Positions 28,441-33,036 of a stretch of 33,036 nt of DNA are shown piece after piece (the stretch's first letter is position 1; every line of letters begins with the position of its first letter). The notes below the pieces were generated by a model, which did not search any database, was not told where the DNA came from, and worked only from the letters and a program-made list of their open reading frames with translations. The stretch covers positions 2,595,464 through 2,628,499 of the forward strand of contig NC_090614.1 of the NCBI RefSeq assembly GCF_004359215.1. The letters are read 5' to 3'. Origin of the DNA: Bremia lactucae (Eukaryota; Oomycota; Peronosporomycetes; Peronosporales; Peronosporaceae). A program made the position numbers and the translations under genes.

Positions 28441-29145
28441 ATTTTTCAAGTCGAGGCCGTCCTTGTCCTTGAAATATTTCACAGCCGCTGAATTCCTTGA
28501 GATCAGCAGAAGCTAAGGAATCAAAGCCTGCATCGATCGCTGTGCTACTCGCCCTTTAATCGAACTTATAACCTGTTGAGGTATGCTTTGCATGCATAGG
28601 AGGCGCCATACATAGTAAGTTACATATATAATAAATTCAGAAGAAGCTTGCGAACAAAACCACATACATTAATACAGTTTTACTTTTTCTCTATTCTTAC
28701 GCCTTAAACTAGACCTTAAGCTAATTTACCTTAGCTTTATAAGAAACCTTTCTCTGTACCTTTTTGTACGTGAAGTTTCGAGGAACCGCACCTTCACTGT
28801 AATCAGTAGGTTGACTAGTACTGTTATTATTACTAGCAAAGGTGCCTAGTTACAAATGACCGGATAAGGTTAAAAAAAGCCTTCAAGAAAAAGAGGAACG
28901 CAGGCGTTTACCTAGAACTGTTCGGTTGACTTTGAACAATTGTATTAAGGACCTGATGCACTTGATTCACAAAAAAGCTTCATTAGACCAGTCTGGCGTA
29001 AACACAATGCAATTGGTGTGAATCCTTAGTCAATTCAAGATGCCGTGATTGAAAAAAATGATCTTCTCAGCATGTGCCAATAATTGCTCGAGCAGCGCGT
29101 CTTCTACACCAACTTCATGCTTTACAACTATGCCGCGGTTGGTCC
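28441..29145. other. Unassigned DNA left of element C
   Basis: No intact gene. On the minus strand 29145-29031 a frame continues from element C into this flank for about 38 residues (GIVVKHEVGVEDALLEQLLA then HAEKIIFFNHG) before a stop. Nothing recognisable is seen elsewhere. Confidence 0.35.
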
Positions 29146-29639
29146 TCTTTAAGAGCAACTTAACTCGTTGGTCTGGTAGGACCATTGATCGATATCAACT
29201 TTCATTTTTGACTCATCCAGACTTCACAAGTCTAGTGACGACAAAACGGAATTCTTCATTGATACCGTTTCCAGCATCGACGGTACACATGTAAGCGGGC
29301 AAAGGATGTCACTCCTTCGTTCCAAGCTTGGGAAGCATTCGTACAGAGTGATCGTAGCACCGGCCGCGAGGTCTGGCATGAAAACCCGGTTTATTCTCCG
29401 TGACCGGTTCGATAAAAAAACCGTAAGCGGTGCACGCTTGAAGCCGCACCGATTGTTTAAAGAGGCATGAATACCTTGCCTCTCGTGGGGGAGTGATGCC
29501 ATGCTGATTTAAAGGCGCAGGTCATGCCTCAAGGAGGCATTGTCCCTTGAAAAACCACATTGAAGGGCGATCATTTCTTGTGAGATGCGCAAAAGATTGA
29601 AAACTTACGAGCGCGGGAAGCGCTCGTTTTCTGATGGAC

Positions 29640-30039
29640 CCTCTGTCTAGGAAAATTAGTCTTGTCGTACTGTGCGACGAGACTCGGAACGTCCATCTTC
29701 AATTGGAAACAAGGTTCTCAACGACCATGCGAGGTGGATACCCCTGCCAACGAACGAAGTAATTCGCTCGAACCCTTTTCACCTAGCGGTGGTTTAGGAG
29801 GCGTTCAACAAGGAAACGCTTTTCACCACTCGAATCCGTCAATGAATGTGGAGAGGAAGTAAAAATCGGGTCGTCTCGTTCGCCAAACACGTGACTTAGA
29901 TCGTGTCGTCCATTATTTACGGGAGGACATGGAACAATTCTGTCGTCGCTGAAACGCGACGACGGTTGACGGTATTTCCCTCGAACAGTTGCAGAACGAT
30001 GCGCAAGTTGCGGTCGAACAACTTGCGAATGAAAGGACA
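29640..30039 (-). pseudogene. Chromodomain and linker relic, element C
   Basis: The minus strand at 30079-29783 ends in EKRFLVERLLNHR and a stop, as in element A; the rest of the chromodomain follows with the same frameshift. On the plus strand, the first part of the antisense frame (ATG 29842, then VRQTRDLDRVVHYLRE) is kept up to the deletion near 30040. Confidence 0.65.
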
Positions 30040-30458
30040 CACGGACCGATATACTTGAGCAGTAATTTACTGCCCACATTCGTCACTACATGTTTTGGAA
30101 GGTTTCCGTATCCAGTAGGACTAGATCGTGAACTTTAAATGAATGAGCGTTTAAGCTCCTGCCTGAGGGCCATTTCTGTCGATCCACCGCATGAGCGATG
30201 AAAATTTTGTACGAAACGAACCACAGTTTCTCTACTTTGCAGAAATTCTCCTGCTGACAGGTTTTGTTTTTGTCTTCAGTGCGATAGATTGCACGGCGGA
30301 GATGTCATTCTCCTCTTTACTGAGAGCATTATTGTTCTAGAAAATGTTTTTGGTTTTGTTCCTGAGTCTTTTAGCATCGTTATCAAGGCCAGCAATAACA
30401 TTATTGGAATTGCTGAGTTTGGCCACATTACCGTTGATTAGATCAACATTGGTATCTT

Positions 30459-31105
30459 TCATATTGACCTTAGGGCTAATGCGTGATGAGCAAGAGCTAG
30501 AAGGTTCTTTGCTCGTGCGAGTCCTCCCCTAATATAAGAGATACTCCTATACAAGGTGTGTATGAGAGGATGGCTTAAACCGTTCACAAAAAACGGTGTA
30601 TGCTTTGTAGAAGGATGCACTGTATTGTTTATGGCAAATTCTACCATCGGCAAGAACTCGCCTCAAATCTAAGAAGAATGGACGTTTCCGCGAAGTATCT
30701 CTTCGAGACTACGGTTTGCCCGCTCCGTCGGACGATCTGTTTCAGGATTGTTAAAAGTTGACATTTTGAACTGCCTTTTAGTGATTTAAACAAAATTTGA
30801 AAAACCTCCGCCGTTGATCTAGAGACTCTATTTAAGACCAGTTCGGAAGGTAATCCATGGAGTCGAAATAGCGTGTCAACAAAGACACAAGCACAGCCTT
30901 TGGATGTGATCGACTTTAGGACGGCACCAAGATGTACCATCTTGCTAAAACGGTCAACAAAAACAAGAATATTATTATTTTTGTGGGTGTCTTCGGGGAA
31001 TTCGATGACGAAGTCCATAGATACGGACTGCCAACACTCTATCGGAACAGGCAGAACGGAGCACGGGGTGAAGCACAAGGCTTCATTCGATGACAAACTT
31101 CGCAA
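30459..31105 (-). pseudogene. Integrase relic, element C
   Basis: The 154-residue segment 31105-30641 has SMDFVIEFPED (first Asp) and FVDRFSKMVHLGAV, but the second Asp motif has decayed to LNRVSRSTAEV. The segment 30653-30459 holds FAINNTVHPSTKHTPFFVNG, the region downstream of the catalytic Glu. The middle is frameshifted. Confidence 0.7.
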
Positions 31106-31177
31106 GCAGGTATGTACTTGCGGACGAGCTCATAGTGGCGTGGCCAGTAGAAGTCCGACTTATCCTGAGATAAGTCT

Positions 31178-31777
31178 TCACACGTCCACGATGCCCACTC
31201 GTTTGTCCATCGTGACACTCATACATGACGCGCAAACGCAAATCATTGTGGGTAGGGACGACGACACGTGGAGTGTAGCCACAACGGCTGTGTGGTACAG
31301 TAAGCCGTTGCGTGTTGTGTATCGATTGGATGACGATCGATATAAAGCCGGCAATTTTTGAAAAGATTTTTTGGATGGAGTCATGAGATGATCCATTAAA
31401 CGCAGAAGGTCTTTATCTTCTGTGGAGGCAGACACGCGCTTCAAGGCGTCTGAATCATATAGCATTAATGCCCAGCCGATTGCGAAATCGCTGGCATCTC
31501 AGACCACATGGAGTGGTCTGTCTTGATCTGCAATCGCCCATCTCGCGATTACAATCAAGCTTTGTTTGATACTATCAAAGGAACGCTGACAATCAGCGTT
31601 CCATAACCATTTATCGTCTTTTTTAAAGAGCCGAGAGAGATGAACTGTCATCTCGGCAGAATTGCGTGAGTACTTGTGCAAGTACGCCGCTAATCCAAGG
31701 AACTTTCTAAGTCCCTTGACATCGAATGGAACTGGCCAGTCGGTATTTGCCTTGATATTTTCGTAATCAGGATGCAC
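31178..31777 (-). pseudogene. RT connection and RNase H relic, element C
   Basis: 31777-31499 reads LRKFLGLAAYLHKYSRNSAE and a KSLI-type RNase H start. 31465-31178 spans a deletion that joins an SDAL segment to STEDKDLLRLMDHLM, material 390 bp apart in element A. No catalytic set is complete. Confidence 0.65.
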
Positions 31778-31784
31778 GCCGTGT

Positions 31785-32944
31785 CAGTGGCCACTGCTTC
31801 ATGACACAATATTTCGAGCCCGGTTTGAGCTCGAACTCATGTCGGATGCCTTTAACCTTAGGCAACTCGCACATAACTGCTTTGAGGAATACATATTTGA
31901 ATTTAATCAAACCTTTTTTTTAAAGAGTTTGTCTTAAGTTACTCACAGGATGGAGTAGTATATCTCTCAATCCGAGTGTTCACATCGAGGACACTTTCGT
32001 CGATCAATTAGCTGCTGAAAACCTGTTTGTTCTCTACAATTTGTTTCGCTATCCGAATATCGGTTACGCATTCGTCTTCTTTGACGAGTACGCAGATCTG
32101 CTGGATTCTACCACTATGCAGATCTCTCAAGAACTGCTCGGGTTTTTGGGTTGGTAATTGAGTTATCTCCGAAGTTAACTTCGGAGGCGCATATAGATCA
32201 AGAGTATAAGCGCTTACTCTTGATCCGTTATTAACCAAGACATTCAATGTCTCGGTTTATTCCTGGTATTTGTCAACAGGCTGCCGAGGGGTCAATCCCT
32301 CGGAATGCTGAATTCTAGTCAATTCAGCATTAATTATTCAAGATTTTTTTTTCTAAAGTATGTGGGGACTTATTCCTTCAACGTCTTTCCGACTGTGATT
32401 GTGCTATCACAGTCGGGTCCTCTACCGTCGACTCTCTACTTGACCTAGGATCATCGTGTTGCCCCTTTTAAACAACCGGTATATTCCTTGAATGTTGCTT
32501 GCTAGGCGCACATTCATGTCTCAATCCACTCGACTTATTTGAGTGGTGGACCTTCGGCGCTGCCTGTGCATTCGCACAGCCGCCGGCAGCTGACTCCACA
32601 GGGTGAATAGTAATCACACTGTGATCTTGTGCAGTTGTACTAACGACCGTAGCTTAAGTAAGGCCATCGCTCTCCCTCGTAGTACATCCACACGCTTGTG
32701 GACGCTCCAAAATGTTCATTAGATGGTCATCTCATGAACAAGTGGCAGGCATCTTTACGGATCGATGCTGCCAGTTGATCCTTGGCTCATATTTTCTGAG
32801 CCAAGGTAAACCTAGGATGACATCAAATTTGTCATCCAAATCCAGTACGATGATGATTTCATCATACTGTAAATCTGTTAACGTGTAGTTAAATTTCACT
32901 ACGCGTTTCATTACTGTTATCGATGCGCCTGTTGCTAGACGCAC
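31785..32944 (-). pseudogene. Pol linker and C-terminal protease part, element C
   Basis: 32247-32008 matches the linker of A and B. 32944-32732 reads RLATGASITVMKRVVKFNYT and later DKFDVILGLPWLRKYEPRIN, the second half of a Ty3/gypsy retropepsin, here in one frame and better preserved than in A or B. The half with the D-S-G is deleted. Confidence 0.7.
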
Positions 32945-33036
32945 AGCGCGAGTGGTGCCTCACGTCGCTTCACGCACACTAATACGTGCAGAGGAAGACT
33001 CTCTTTAGAACACTTTCTCTAAAGAGAGTTATAAGT
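32945..33036 (-). repeat. Partial LTR of element C
   Basis: GCGCGAGTGGTGCCTCACGT and the following AGGAAGACTCTCTTTAGAAC match the LTRs of B (from 24465) and A (from 6836). The first 55-60 bp of the LTR and the primer site are missing through the deletion that removed gag. The right end is outside the window. Confidence 0.8.

Larger units (their letters stand above)
29146..33036 (-). mobile_element. Element C: heavily deleted copy of the A family
   Basis: It follows A in order but lacks several blocks: much of the GPY/F-to-linker part (junction near 30040), part of RNase H/integrase (near 31430), the RT palm with YFDD (near 31783), and the first half of the protease together with all of gag and the leader (near 32944). 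After the last junction it enters the LTR directly. The right end is cut by the window. Confidence 0.8.

Overview
The window looks like a repeat-rich, effector-bearing stretch of a plant-pathogenic oomycete genome (Peronosporales: Phytophthora or a downy mildew). Three things point there. At 7656-8081 (-) there is a small secreted protein with a signal peptide, an RxLR-type motif (RYLK) and an EER motif. At 25303-27608 (+) there is a Crinkler-type (CRN) gene with an LFLAK-like motif, an HVLVVVP block and a P-loop NTPase. Both have upstream sequences resembling the oomycete Inr/FPR core promoter. Most of the remaining sequence is decayed Ty3/gypsy retrotransposons of chromodomain type.

Layout. 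Element A (about 346-7216, minus) has a 438-bp LTR (6779-7216), primer binding site, gag, protease, RT, RNase H, integrase and chromodomain, all broken by stops and frameshifts. A second LTR-like repeat (7219-7423) abuts it, followed by the RxLR-like effector gene. From 8182 to 9800 no gene is recognised. At 9821-10221 there are two 190-bp units with a 211-bp period, then LTR-like debris and an unidentified Ala/Ser/Thr-rich plus-strand coding relic (10639-11690). A minus-strand integrase tail (element E, 11660-12164) is cut by the LTR of element D (12165-12649). D runs on the plus strand to about 18250-18490, where it meets the 3' end of element B tail to tail. B (18499-24847, minus) carries a gag segment in inverted orientation (about 23281-24350) and an LTR at 24406-24847. 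The CRN gene follows, framed by retroelement repeats that include about 60-bp imperfect inverted repeats (24858-24919 and 28157-28220). After an RT scrap and unassigned DNA, element C (about 29146-33036, minus) is a heavily deleted relative of A whose LTR is cut by the window end.

The most unusual signal is an antisense reading frame inside these elements. In B, 19122-19490 (+) encodes a 122-residue, highly charged, coiled-coil-like protein. It lies opposite the polyprotein linker between the GPY/F module and the chromodomain. Element A keeps recognisable blocks of the same protein in one frame over about 430 bp (1042-1474), with a block where the antisense residues are kept by synonymous changes while the overlapping sense residues are not.

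No intact autonomous retrotransposon is present, and no 3' LTR was recognised for A, B, C or D. The RxLR-like gene appears intact. The CRN gene has one frame break between its P-loop and the rest of its NTPase domain.
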